Source: CAVXTF01 sp963701375 (GTDB lineage: Bacteria; Actinomycetota; Acidimicrobiia; Acidimicrobiales; CAVXTF01). Taken from it: DNA of 64,000 nt. The stretch lies in assembly GCA_963701375.1 (NCBI GenBank), contig CAVOZT010000001.1, positions 434,001 to 498,000 on the forward strand, given 5' to 3'. The first letter of the stretch is position 1; each line of letters opens with the position of its first letter. Below the pieces are notes generated by a model that was given only the letters and a program-made list of their open reading frames with translations, searched no databases and was not told where the DNA came from. The position numbers and the translations under genes are program-made. Shown one piece after another: positions 8,356-16,925 of the stretch.

Positions 8356-9930
8356 ATGACCGACGAAGACCACGTACTCGCCGTCAACCTCGGCACGAGC
8401 GGCCCGAAAGCTGCGCTCGTGTCGTCCTCAGGCGTCGTGGCTGCTTCTGCTACAGAGCCGGTGTCGCTGCACCTGCTGCCGGAAGGGGGAGCCGAGCAGG
8501 ATCCCGCTGAATGGTGGGCTGCGATCACAGCAGCCTCGCGTCGGGTGATGGCAGAGAGCGGGATCCCCAAAGACCGGGTCGTTGCGGTCGCGTGCTCGGC
8601 CCAGTGGGCAGGCACGGTCGCAACCGACCAGTCGGGCGAACCGCTCTGCCCGGCCGTCATATGGATGGACTCGCGCGGCAACACCGCCATCCGCCGCCAG
8701 GTCCGGGGCAAGGTGCCGGTACTCGGCATCGGCGCAAGCAAGCTCGCGACCCTGGTGAGGCTTACCGGCGGGGCGCCGAGCCTGTCGGGCAAGGATCCCG
8801 TTGGCCACATCCTCTGGCTTCGCGAGGCCAGGCCGGATGTGTACAAGGCGACCTACAAGTTCTTGGAGCCCGTGGACTGGATTAACCAAAGGCTCACCGG
8901 CCGTTTCGCTGCGTCCTACGACTCGATAGTCCTTCATTGGTCGACCGACAACCGCAGCATTGACGCAGTCCACTACGACGACGACCTGCTCAGGATCAAC
9001 GGGCTCGACCGCGAGAAGCTGCCCGATCTCGGGCCGCCGGCTTCGATCATCGGGAACCTGCAGAGCGCAGCTGCCGACGAGCTCGGCGTTCTCGAGGGCA
9101 TCGCGGTGTCGACGGGCACGGGGGACATTCACTCTGCGGCGGTTGGATCGGGCGCGGTCGCGGACTTCGACCCGCACCTTTACATCGGGACGTCGTCGTG
9201 GATCTCGTGTCACGTGCCGTACAAGAAGACCGCTCCCACCACCAACGTCGCCTCGATTCCTTCGGCCATACCGGGCCGTTACCTCATCGCCGACGAGCAC
9301 GAGACTGCGGGCGCGTGCCTGACGTTCCTGAAAGACGTCATCTACGCAGACGACGGGCTTGGCACCATCCCGATGCCCGACAACGTCCTCGCGCTGTTCG
9401 ATCAGGTGGCGGAGCAGACGCCGACCGGTGCGAACGGGGTCATGTTCACGCCGTGGCTGAACGGCGAGCGGACCCCGGTCGACGACCATACGATCCGTGC
9501 CGGGTTCCACAACTTGTCCCTGTCGAACACGAGACGCGACATGGTGCGGGCCGTCTACGAGGGGGTCGCTTACAACTCGAGATGGCTTCTCGACGCGGTC
9601 GAGAAGTTCTGCCACAAGGAATTCGAATCGCTTGCGTTCATAGGGGGAGGGGCGAATTCGGAGATCTGGTGCCAGATCCACGCGGACGTGACGGGCCGCA
9701 AGATCCGCCAGGTCGACCGGCCGGTTCTAGCCGGCGTGCGCGGAGCCTCGTTCCTGGCGTTGATGGCGCTCGGACGGCTGAAGGTCGATGACATCCCGGC
9801 GATGGTCCCGGTGAGGAAGGTCTTCGAACCGGATTTGGGTTCGCGCCGGAAACACGACGCACGGTTCTCGGAGTTCGTGGAGCTCTACGGCAAGACGAAG
9901 GACATCCACAAACGACTCAACCGCTTCTAG
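8356..9930 (+). CDS. FGGY-family carbohydrate kinase (xylulokinase-like)
   Basis: A 524-residue sugar kinase of the FGGY family. The N-terminal ATPase fold starts with VLAVNLGTSGPKAALV, followed by CSAQWAGTVATD and AVIWMDSRG. The C-terminal domain contains STGTGDIHSAAVG, MFTPWLNGERTPVDD and the family signature region FIGGGANSEIWCQIHADVTG. The layout is closest to xylulokinases, but the substrate could be another pentose or polyol. I preferred ATG 8356 over the GTG nine bases upstream because the former puts the first beta strand at the usual distance. It stands alone, divergent from the lipoprotein gene, with no sugar transporter nearby. Confidence 0.85.
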   Translation: MTDEDHVLAVNLGTSGPKAALVSSSGVVAASATEPVSLHLLPEGGAEQDPAEWWAAITAASRRVMAESGIPKDRVVAVACSAQWAGTVATDQSGEPLCPAVIWMDSRGNTAIRRQVRGKVPVLGIGASKLATLVRLTGGAPSLSGKDPVGHILWLREARPDVYKATYKFLEPVDWINQRLTGRFAASYDSIVLHWSTDNRSIDAVHYDDDLLRINGLDREKLPDLGPPASIIGNLQSAAADELGVLEGIAVSTGTGDIHSAAVGSGAVADFDPHLYIGTSSWISCHVPYKKTAPTTNVASIPSAIPGRYLIADEHETAGACLTFLKDVIYADDGLGTIPMPDNVLALFDQVAEQTPTGANGVMFTPWLNGERTPVDDHTIRAGFHNLSLSNTRRDMVRAVYEGVAYNSRWLLDAVEKFCHKEFESLAFIGGGANSEIWCQIHADVTGRKIRQVDRPVLAGVRGASFLALMALGRLKVDDIPAMVPVRKVFEPDLGSRRKHDARFSEFVELYGKTKDIHKRLNRF

Positions 9931-9978
9931 ACGCGGCTATTGGAACGCCGCTTCTAGGCGCTGGGCGACGAGCGGGCT

Positions 9979-11346
9979 TCAGATCCGCTCGAAGTTGCGG
10001 GCCAGCTCCCAGTCGGTCACGACCCGGTTGGCGCTGTTCCATTCCTGGTGCGCGGTGTTCACGAGATGGTGGTGCACCTCGTCGCCGAACGCATGAGCGG
10101 CGACGTCGCTCCGTTCCAACTCGGTGATCGCTTCCACGAGCGTCGGCGGGATGCGCGGCACCCCCACCGCCTCGTAGCCGTTGCCTGCGAGCTCGGGCCC
10201 GAGCTCGAGGCCGTTCTCGATACCCGAAAGGCCGCCGGCGATGAAGGCCGCGAGGGCGAGATAGGGGTTCACGTCCGAGCCCGGGATCCGGCACTCCACG
10301 CGCCTCGCGTCGCCTTTGCCGACGAGGCGGAACCCGCACGTCCGGTTGTCGTCACCCCACACGACGGCGGTCGGGGCCCACGACCCGGGCACGTACCGCT
10401 TGTACGAGTTCACGTACGGAGCCCATAGCCACGCAAGGCCGCGCGCAGCGGAGAGCGTTCCCGCAAGGAATTGCTGACCTACAGAGGAGAGTCGGCCCAA
10501 CCCGTCGGGATCCCACATGAGCGGAGCGCCGTTAGCGACGTCCCAGAGGCTCGCGTGCATGTGGCATGACGAGCCGGAGTCGTCCATCGTCCACTTGGCC
10601 ATGAAGCTCGCCGAACGCCCGCACTGCGCTGCGATCTCCTTCACCCCGTTCTTGAACACGAGATGCCGGTCGGCCGTCTCGAGCGCCGTGCCGTAGGTGA
10701 AGTTCACCTCGTGCTGGCCGCATCCGGCCTCGCCCTTCGAGTGCTCGATCGGGATGCCGGCTGCGAGCATCTCGTTGCGGATCCTTCTGAGAACGTTCTC
10801 CTCGCGCGACGTCTGAAGCAGCTGGTAGTCCTCGATCGTGTCGGTGCTCGGCTGGATCCCGCGCCACCCCTTCGCCGCCGCCTCCTCGTAGGTGTCGCGG
10901 AACATGTAGAACTCGAGCTCCGTCGCGCACTTGACCTCGAACCCCGCATCCGCGGCGCGCTCGATCTGCCGGCGGAGGATCCGACGTGGCGACACCTCGA
11001 CGTCGCCGCCCGCTCGGTCCTTCAGATCACAGATCAGGTGTGCGCTGTGGTCGAGCCACGGCACGAGGCGAAGCGTGTCGAGGTCCGGCACCGCGCGGAC
11101 GTCGCCGTAGCCGGTCTCCCAGCTGGCGAAGCGGTAGCCGGGTAGCGGCTGGACGTCGACGTCGACCGCCAGCAGGTAGTCGCAAGCTTCGATCCCGTGC
11201 TCGAGCACGTCGGCGAAGAAGAAGGGGGTCGTCACCCTTTTGCCGACGGGCCTTCCCTGCATGTCGGGAAAGCAGACGATGACGGTATCGACGTCACCGT
11301 CGTCGGCCAGCCGGCGCAGCTCGGCGACGTCGAGCGGCTGCTTCAC
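9979..11346 (-). CDS. Glutamine synthetase-family ligase (gamma-glutamylamine synthetase-like)
   Basis: A 455-residue glutamine synthetase fold protein. ATP/glutamate-site motifs are present in variant form: ATELEFYMF, GCGQHEVNF, DDSGSSCHMHASL, NSYKRYVPGSWAP and RVECRIPGSDVNPYLALAA. The NLYDLPP-type adenylylation site of GlnA is absent, as in PuuA and GlnA3 proteins that glutamylate putrescine or polyamines. Its neighbours (a gamma-glutamyl hydrolase homologue, an aldehyde dehydrogenase and SDRs) support a role in amine or polyamine use rather than ammonia assimilation; this is inference from context. The GTG start at 11346 sits inside the last unit of an 11-base tandem repeat. Confidence 0.8.
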   Translation of the reverse strand: MKQPLDVAELRRLADDGDVDTVIVCFPDMQGRPVGKRVTTPFFFADVLEHGIEACDYLLAVDVDVQPLPGYRFASWETGYGDVRAVPDLDTLRLVPWLDHSAHLICDLKDRAGGDVEVSPRRILRRQIERAADAGFEVKCATELEFYMFRDTYEEAAAKGWRGIQPSTDTIEDYQLLQTSREENVLRRIRNEMLAAGIPIEHSKGEAGCGQHEVNFTYGTALETADRHLVFKNGVKEIAAQCGRSASFMAKWTMDDSGSSCHMHASLWDVANGAPLMWDPDGLGRLSSVGQQFLAGTLSAARGLAWLWAPYVNSYKRYVPGSWAPTAVVWGDDNRTCGFRLVGKGDARRVECRIPGSDVNPYLALAAFIAGGLSGIENGLELGPELAGNGYEAVGVPRIPPTLVEAITELERSDVAAHAFGDEVHHHLVNTAHQEWNSANRVVTDWELARNFERI

Positions 11347-11403
11347 GAGGGTGTCACGAGAGTGTCACGAGGACGCCACGAGGGGTGTCACTCGGGTGTC
11401 ACG
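11344..11403 (-). repeat. 11-bp tandem repeat across the glutamine-synthetase-like start
   Basis: CACGAG occurs at 11344, 11355, 11366 and 11377, exactly 11 bases apart, and related GTGTCAC units continue at 11385 and 11396. On the gene strand the units read CTCGTGACACC. The array covers the SDR stop codon, the 41-base gap and the next start codon, so several potential GTG starts and a helically phased protein-binding array coincide here. Confidence 0.7.
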
Positions 11404-12167
11404 TAGGCGGCGGTTATGCCGCCGTCCACGACGAGAGCTGCTCCGGTCATGAAGCTCGAGTCGTCGGACGCCAAGAAGAGCGCGGCCTTTGCAATCTCTT
11501 CGGCCTGTCCGAGCCTCCCCATCGGGATGTGGACGAGCCGCCGTTCTCGCCGCACCGGATCGGAGAGCAGGTTCGCGATCAATGGCGTCTCGATGGGACC
11601 CGGGCAAATCGAGTTCGCCCGGACACCGCGCCGCGCCACCTCGACGGCGAGCTCCCTCGTGAACGCGAGCACTCCGCCCTTGGACGCCGTGTACGCCACC
11701 TGGGCGGTCGCCGCTCCCATCAACGCGACGAACGATGCGACGTTCACGATGGAACCGCCACCGGACGACTCGAGAGCGGGGAGGCCGGCTCGGCAACAGA
11801 GAAAGACCCCCTTCAGGTTCACCCGGATGACGCGGTCCCAGGTGTCGAGCGGGGTGTCTGCGACACCGCCGTCGTCGTCGGGGAATATGCCCGCGCAGTT
11901 GAACATCACGTGGAGCCCGCCGAATGCCATCGTCGCCGTCTGGACCATCGCGGCGACCTGTTCCTCGTCGGTGACGTCGACCGCGACGGCGTCTGCGCGA
12001 CCACCCGACGCCAGGACGGACTCCGCCGTGGACTCCGCCGCTCCGCCGTCGATGTCGGCTGCGAGGACGGCCGCCCCTTCCGCTGCGAAGAGCTCGCACG
12101 CGACGCGCCCGATGCCGCCTCCCGAACCGGTCACGATCGCAACCCTGCCTTCGAGACGGCCTGTCAC
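11388..12167 (-). CDS. SDR-family oxidoreductase
   Basis: A 259-residue classical short-chain dehydrogenase. The nucleotide motif is TGSGGGIG near the N terminus, NCAG follows near residue 90, the catalytic Ser is in NVASF and the YxxxK pair is YTASK, then CPGPIETP. The Asp in AADIDGG after strand 2 favours NAD(H). It is transcribed with the glutamine-synthetase-like gene 41 bases downstream, so an alcohol or amino-alcohol step in the same pathway is possible. A GTG start at 12167 gives the normal SDR N terminus. Confidence 0.85.
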   Translation of the reverse strand: MTGRLEGRVAIVTGSGGGIGRVACELFAAEGAAVLAADIDGGAAESTAESVLASGGRADAVAVDVTDEEQVAAMVQTATMAFGGLHVMFNCAGIFPDDDGGVADTPLDTWDRVIRVNLKGVFLCCRAGLPALESSGGGSIVNVASFVALMGAATAQVAYTASKGGVLAFTRELAVEVARRGVRANSICPGPIETPLIANLLSDPVRRERRLVHIPMGRLGQAEEIAKAALFLASDDSSFMTGAALVVDGGITAAYVTPE

Positions 12168-12260
12168 GCGTGCGACATTATCCGGCGAGACCCGGTCGCC
12201 ACAGGTGTCGTCGTCGTCCGGCGGGGCACCGTGCGATATCCGTCGTGTGATACTGGCCGG

Positions 12261-12980
12261 GTGACCGCAACCGGAGAGCGAGCACCGCTCGTGGGGCTCA
12301 CGACGTACCGCCAGCAGGCGACGTGGGCCTCGTGGGAACGTGCCGCAGCGATCCTCCAGGCGGCCTACGTGGACTGCGTCGCCAAGGCCGGAGGCCGGCC
12401 GGTCATGCTCCCTCCCGCCGATGGCCCCGGCGTCTCGTCAGGTTCCGCTGCCTCGCTCGCGGAGCGGCTCGACGCACTCGTGCTCGTGGGGGGCGCCGAC
12501 GTCGACCCTTCAAGGTACGGAGCCGAGCGAGACGTACACACGGGCGTTTCCCACCCGTGGCGCGACGAGAACGAGCTCACGCTTCTCGGGTCGTTCCTCG
12601 AAGCGGGACGTCCGGTGCTCGGCATCTGTAGGGGAGCCCAGGTGCTCAACGCGTTCCTCGGTGGAACTCTTCACCAGCACCTGCCCGACGTCACGGGTCG
12701 GACGAACCACCAGCCGGCACCCGGCGAGTTCGGAGAGGTGCGAGTCAGTTCGGAACGAGGGTCGAAGGTGGCCGACGTGATGGGGGAGTCGTTCATCGTG
12801 GCGTGCTCACATCACCAGGCGATCGACAAGCCCGGCGCCGGCCTGGCGGTCACGGCCTACTCGGACGACGGTGTAATAGAAGGTGTCGAGCTCGGCGACG
12901 GATTCGTCGTAGGTGTGCAGTGGCACCCGGAGCAGAAGGCGGACACGAGGCTGTTTCGCGCTCTCGTCGAGGCGTGTTGA
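12261..12980 (+). CDS. Class I glutamine-amidotransferase-like gamma-glutamyl hydrolase (PuuD-like)
   Basis: A 239-residue peptidase C26 / class I GATase fold. It opens with PLVGLTTYRQ, has the nucleophile Cys in GICRGAQVLN near residue 120, CSHHQAID, and the catalytic His-Glu in VQWHPEQ near the C terminus. PuuD-type enzymes hydrolyse gamma-glutamyl-GABA to glutamate and GABA. Divergence from the SDR/glutamine-synthetase-like pair and direct linkage (six bases) to an aldehyde dehydrogenase reproduce the Puu pathway content, although no amine oxidase (PuuB) is seen here. The open frame extends far upstream but that part is antisense to the SDR. Confidence 0.85.
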   Translation: MTATGERAPLVGLTTYRQQATWASWERAAAILQAAYVDCVAKAGGRPVMLPPADGPGVSSGSAASLAERLDALVLVGGADVDPSRYGAERDVHTGVSHPWRDENELTLLGSFLEAGRPVLGICRGAQVLNAFLGGTLHQHLPDVTGRTNHQPAPGEFGEVRVSSERGSKVADVMGESFIVACSHHQAIDKPGAGLAVTAYSDDGVIEGVELGDGFVVGVQWHPEQKADTRLFRALVEAC

Positions 12981-12986
12981 CGCTCT

Positions 12987-14364
12987 GTGTCACCTGACGT
13001 TCTGTCGCTGGTAAATCCCGCGACGGCCGAGCACCTCGCAACCGTCGAGACGGTCGGCGTCGCGGAGACAGACCGTGCAGTGGCGCGCGCCCGGTCGGCT
13101 TTCGGGCCGTGGAGCGCGATTGCACCAGCCGACCGCGCCAGGTTGATCCGGAGTTTCGCCGAGCAGGTGGAGAGCCACTCGGAGGAGCTAGCGCTCACAG
13201 AGACCCGTAACGTCGGTAAGCCGATCGCAGACAGCCGCGCCGAGGTGTCGATGGTTGCCGAGGTTCTTTGGTTCTACGCGGGAGCGGTGGACAAGCACCG
13301 CGGGAGCACCATTCCCGTGACTGGCGGCGTGAACGCGACGTTCCACGAGCCGCTCGGCGTGGTCGCCGCGATCGTGCCGTGGAACTTTCCCCTTCTCATC
13401 GCCTCGTGGAAGATCGGTCCCGCCCTTTGCTGTGGGAACACCGTCGTCGTGAAGCCCGCGACGCTCACGCCGCTCAGCACCATCCGCCTGTGCGAGCTCG
13501 CTCTCGATGCCGGGATCCCCGAAAATGTTCTCCAGGCCGTCGTCGGCCCGGGTTCGACAGTCGGAGCCCGGCTCGTCGAGCACCCGGACGTCGCAAAGAT
13601 CGCCTTCACCGGGTCGACCGAGGCGGGATCGGACGTGATGCGCAGGGCCGCAGCAAGTATCAAGCGGGTCACGCTCGAACTCGGCGGCAAGGCCGCCAAT
13701 GTGGTCTTTGCGGACGCCGACCTGGAGCGCGCCGCTGAGCGCGCTCCGGCCGCCGTTTTCGGGAACGCCGGTCAGGACTGCTGCGCGAGGAGCAGGGTGC
13801 TCGTCGAGAAGAGCGTGTACGACCGTTTCGTCGGGTTGATCACCGACTCTGCGTCGAAGGTGCGGGTAGGCGACCCCGAGGACCAGTCCACGGAGATGGG
13901 ACCGCTCGTGTCCCGGGAGCACCGCGAGCTCGTGTCGTCCTTCGTGGACCCTCCCGAGAAGGGTGCTGACGTCTTCCATGCGACCTCCGTCCCTCACGGT
14001 CCCGGATGGTGGTATCCGCCTACCGTCGTGACGACCGCCGACCCCGACCTGCCGCGTGTCACGCGAGGAGATCTTCGGGCCGGTGGTGGTCGTCATGCCC
14101 TTCGACGACGAGGCGGATGCGGTCCGCAAGGCCAACGACACGCGTTACGGGCTCTCCGGATCGATATGGACACGCGACTCGGCGCGCGCACTGCGAATGA
14201 GCCGGCAGGTGATGGCGGGCGTGTTGTCCGTCAACTCCAACACCTCGGTACGCGTGGGCGCGCCGTTCGGCGGGATGAAGGAATCGGGACTCGGTCGCGA
14301 GCTCGGGCTCGAGGCGCTCGACTCTTTCTCCGAGCTGAAGAGCGTCTTTTACTCTGCCGAATGA
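12987..14364 (+). CDS. Aldehyde dehydrogenase, interrupted by a +1 frameshift
   Basis: The reading frames at 12987-14054 and 14056-14364 together encode one aldehyde dehydrogenase of about 458 residues. Seen: VPWNFPLL, the catalytic Glu in LELGGKAANVVF, the catalytic Cys in GNAGQDCCARSRV, then, after the shift, VSREEIFGPVVVV and PFGGMKESGLGRELG. One extra base at 14054-14055 (CTGCCGC/GTGTCACGC) breaks the frame; removing it restores the conserved join. The upstream frame otherwise reads into Arg-rich nonsense. Context suggests oxidation of a gamma-glutamyl-amino aldehyde (PuuC role). The single indel in an otherwise intact gene favours an assembly error, but a real mutation is not excluded. 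Confidence 0.85.
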
Positions 14365-14377
14365 GTAGCACGCAGGC

Positions 14378-15184
14378 ATGAGCGAAGTGGCGACCAGATG
14401 CGTGCTCGGGAACGGTGCGCGCGCCGAAGATCTCGAGGGTCGGGTGGCTGTGGTGACCGGAGCGAGCCACGGTCTCGGAGCAGGCATGGCGATGCGGTTC
14501 GTCGAACTCGGCCTGCGGGTGGGGATGTGCTCGCGGAAGAGACCCGAGCCCCCGTCGGGTGCCGGCCGCCACCACGTCCTCGCACTCTCCGCCGACGTCC
14601 GCGACTCGGCCGGCATCGAGGGCTTCGGCGCGGCGGCGGTCGAGCGCTTCGGCAGGATCGACCTGTGGGTCAACAACGCCGGCGTGGTCGACCCGATCGG
14701 CAAGCTCGCAGATGTCGACCCCGGGATGGTTGCCCACCACATCTCGGTAAACGTGATCGGCGTCGCCAACGGCATCAGGACGTTCGCAAGACACGTACGC
14801 AGGAGGCCCGGCGGGGGAGTCCTCGTCAACATCAGCTCGGGTGCCGCAACGACCGTCTATCCCGGTTGGGCCGCGTACTGTGCTTCTAAGGCCGCGGTTG
14901 ACCGGTTGACCGCTGTCACGGCCGTCGAAGAAGAGGCTCAAGGGCTCCGCGTCTATTCGGTCGCGCCGGGGATCGTCGACACGGCGATGCAGGCGCGGGT
15001 GAGAGCCAGCTCCCCCGAGGCGTTCCCTGCGGTCGAACGGTTCTTGGAGGCCGAGCGCACCGGTAGGTTCAACACCCCGGAGTGGGTTGCTGACGCGCTG
15101 CTCGAGCTCGCGTTCGGAGACGCGTCGTTCCCATCGGGAAGCGTCGTCCGCGTTCCCGACGAGTGGGATTCGGCAGCGAGTTGA
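14378..15184 (+). CDS. SDR-family oxidoreductase
   Basis: A 268-residue short-chain dehydrogenase. TGASHGLG marks the cofactor fold, NNAGVVDP follows, the catalytic Ser is in NISSGAA and the YxxxK pair is YCASK. CSRKR after strand 2 has basic residues, which favours NADP(H). It starts 14 bases after the aldehyde dehydrogenase and overlaps the GNAT gene start by four bases (TTGA), so it belongs to the same transcript. Substrate unknown. Confidence 0.85.
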   Translation: MSEVATRCVLGNGARAEDLEGRVAVVTGASHGLGAGMAMRFVELGLRVGMCSRKRPEPPSGAGRHHVLALSADVRDSAGIEGFGAAAVERFGRIDLWVNNAGVVDPIGKLADVDPGMVAHHISVNVIGVANGIRTFARHVRRRPGGGVLVNISSGAATTVYPGWAAYCASKAAVDRLTAVTAVEEEAQGLRVYSVAPGIVDTAMQARVRASSPEAFPAVERFLEAERTGRFNTPEWVADALLELAFGDASFPSGSVVRVPDEWDSAAS

Positions 15185-15849
15185 GCGCGACGTCGGAGAT
15201 CGAGATCAGGCCGTACGAGGCCGCCGACCGCGCCGGGGTCCGCAAGGTCTGCTACCTGACGGGGTTCATGGGTGACCCTGTCGACTGGATGTGGCGCGAC
15301 GAGGAGAGCTTCGCGGACATGTTCACCGGTTACTGGACCGACCGCGAGCCCGAGTCGGCGACGGTCGCCGAGTTAGACGGCGAGGTGGTGGGTTACCTCC
15401 TCGGGTGCAGGGACAGCCGGAAGGTTCAGAACGCGGGCAAGCTGCTCGCCCACCACGCATTCGGGCGCGGCATGGCATTCCGCCCCGGCACAGCCGGTGT
15501 GTTGTGGCGCATGGTGGGTGACGGCATCTCCGACTCGCTCAGGCACCGGTTGCCGCCGCCCAGCTATTGCGACAAGCGATGGCCCGCGCATCTCCACATC
15601 GATCTTCTGCCTGTCTGCCGGCACCGGGGAATAGGCGAGAGGCTCGTCTCTGAATGGTTGGCGACCCTGCGCGCCGAGAAGATTCCCGGGTGCCATCTCC
15701 AGACCATGGCCGAGAACAGTCCCGCAATCGGGTTCTTCGAAAGGATGGGTTTCGCCAAGCTGGGTGAGCCCGAGGGTGCACCCGGATTCAGGACCCGGTC
15801 AGGCGCGCGGATGGGGGTTCAGCTGATGGTTCAGCCCCTCGATCCGTAA
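15181..15849 (+). CDS. GNAT-family N-acetyltransferase
   Basis: A 222-residue acetyltransferase fold: EIEIRPYEAADRAGVRKVC at the N terminus, the pyrophosphate-binding loop region CRHRGIGERLVSEWL near residue 150 and a C-terminal NSPAIGFFERMGF. I favour the TTG at 15181, which overlaps the previous stop (TTGA); the alternative GTG at 15163 adds six residues. The length and middle insert (about 90-130) resemble actinobacterial GNAT proteins of unknown substrate. The operon context hints at an amine acceptor; this is inference. Confidence 0.75.
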   Translation: MSATSEIEIRPYEAADRAGVRKVCYLTGFMGDPVDWMWRDEESFADMFTGYWTDREPESATVAELDGEVVGYLLGCRDSRKVQNAGKLLAHHAFGRGMAFRPGTAGVLWRMVGDGISDSLRHRLPPPSYCDKRWPAHLHIDLLPVCRHRGIGERLVSEWLATLRAEKIPGCHLQTMAENSPAIGFFERMGFAKLGEPEGAPGFRTRSGARMGVQLMVQPLDP

Positions 15850-15895
15850 AACGGTGGACGGGTGACCGGGGACCCTGGCCTGTAACGTCTCGAGC

Positions 15896-16039
15896 GTGAG
15901 CGACGGGTCTGACTCCGGGGGGCGCAACAGGAGAAAATACGCGAAGCCGGCCGCCGGAGCACTCGGCACGCTGGGTGTCGTGCTGAGCATCTGGTGGTTC
16001 GCACTGAGGCCTCGCCTCAAGCGCCGGCGCAAGGCCTGA
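15896..16039 (+). CDS. Small single-pass membrane protein (47 residues)
   Basis: A GTG-started frame encodes 47 residues: a polar N terminus (MSDGSDSGGRNRRKY), one hydrophobic segment of about 19 residues containing TLGVVLSIWWFAL, and a very basic tail RPRLKRRRKA. This is a typical small membrane protein with the positive tail inside. It sits between the GNAT gene and the convergent sirtuin gene. No function can be assigned; the organisation of the segment, not homology, supports it. Confidence 0.5.
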   Translation: MSDGSDSGGRNRRKYAKPAAGALGTLGVVLSIWWFALRPRLKRRRKA

Positions 16040-16084
16040 CTTCTAGTCGCCTTCCGAAGGCCCACGGACCTTCGGACCCTCGGA

Positions 16085-16882
16085 TCATTCGGTCGCGTCG
16101 GGGCGCGAATCCGCGACGATGACGGGAAGCACCTCGCTGATCGAGGCGCGTACCACCGCATCCGCGATCGGGTCGTAACCGGTCGGCTCGGCGTTCACGA
16201 TCACCACGCGCGCGCCTTGCCGCTTCGCGGTCGGCACGAGAGCCGCCGCTGGATATACCGACAAGGTCGAGCCCACTGCGAGAATCACGTCGCACGACAT
16301 CGCAGCGCGCTCGGACCGGTGGAGGTCCTCAACGACAAGGTCCTGGCCGAAGCTGATCGTGTCCGACTTGAGGATCCCACCGCAGGATCCCTCCGGCGTG
16401 ACTGACTCGCACGCGGGATCCGCCTCACCCGCAGCGACTCGCTCGAGGACCTCCGATGCGGGAAGACGCTGGCCGCATCGAAGGCAGACGGTTCTCCTCA
16501 TGTTGCCGTGGATCTCCACGACCAACGACGGGTCGTGTCCGGCGATCAGGTGCAGCCCGTCGACGTTCTGCGTCACCAGGAGCTCGAGGACACCTCTCTT
16601 CTCGAGCTCGAGGAGCGCGACGTGTCCAGGATTGGGCTTGGCGTTCCAGGTGGGGGAAGAAAGGCGGCTCTGCCATGCGCGCACGCGGACCGCGGGGTCG
16701 TGCACGTATGCATCGAGGGTGGCCAGCTTCTCTGCCGAAGGGTTCTTCGTCCACACACCCTGAGGGCCCCTGAAGTCCGGGATCCCCGAGTCGGTCGAGA
16801 TGCCGGCGCCCACCAGCACGAGGATCCTCTTCGCGCCGTTCACGATCTCCCAGGCCCGCAACAGCTCGTCGCTTCGCTCCAT
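16085..16882 (-). CDS. cobB: Sir2-family NAD-dependent protein deacylase
   Basis: A 265-residue sirtuin. NAD-binding motifs are GAGISTDSGIPDFRG, TQNVDGLH and the catalytic HG in VEIHGNMRR; GSTLSVYPAA and NAEPTGYD form the C-terminal Rossmann part. A zinc site is formed by CLRCG plus two later cysteines (in DPACES and GSCGG). Sirtuins remove acetyl or longer acyl groups from lysines, commonly regulating acyl-CoA synthetases and dehydrogenases. ATG 16882 was chosen because the sequence before it is not sirtuin-like. It is divergent from the MFS gene. Confidence 0.92.
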   Translation of the reverse strand: MERSDELLRAWEIVNGAKRILVLVGAGISTDSGIPDFRGPQGVWTKNPSAEKLATLDAYVHDPAVRVRAWQSRLSSPTWNAKPNPGHVALLELEKRGVLELLVTQNVDGLHLIAGHDPSLVVEIHGNMRRTVCLRCGQRLPASEVLERVAAGEADPACESVTPEGSCGGILKSDTISFGQDLVVEDLHRSERAAMSCDVILAVGSTLSVYPAAALVPTAKRQGARVVIVNAEPTGYDPIADAVVRASISEVLPVIVADSRPDATE

Positions 16883-16925
16883 AGGGGGCCAGTGTGCCAG
16901 CCGGCACTGAGTAGCTTCGGACCCG

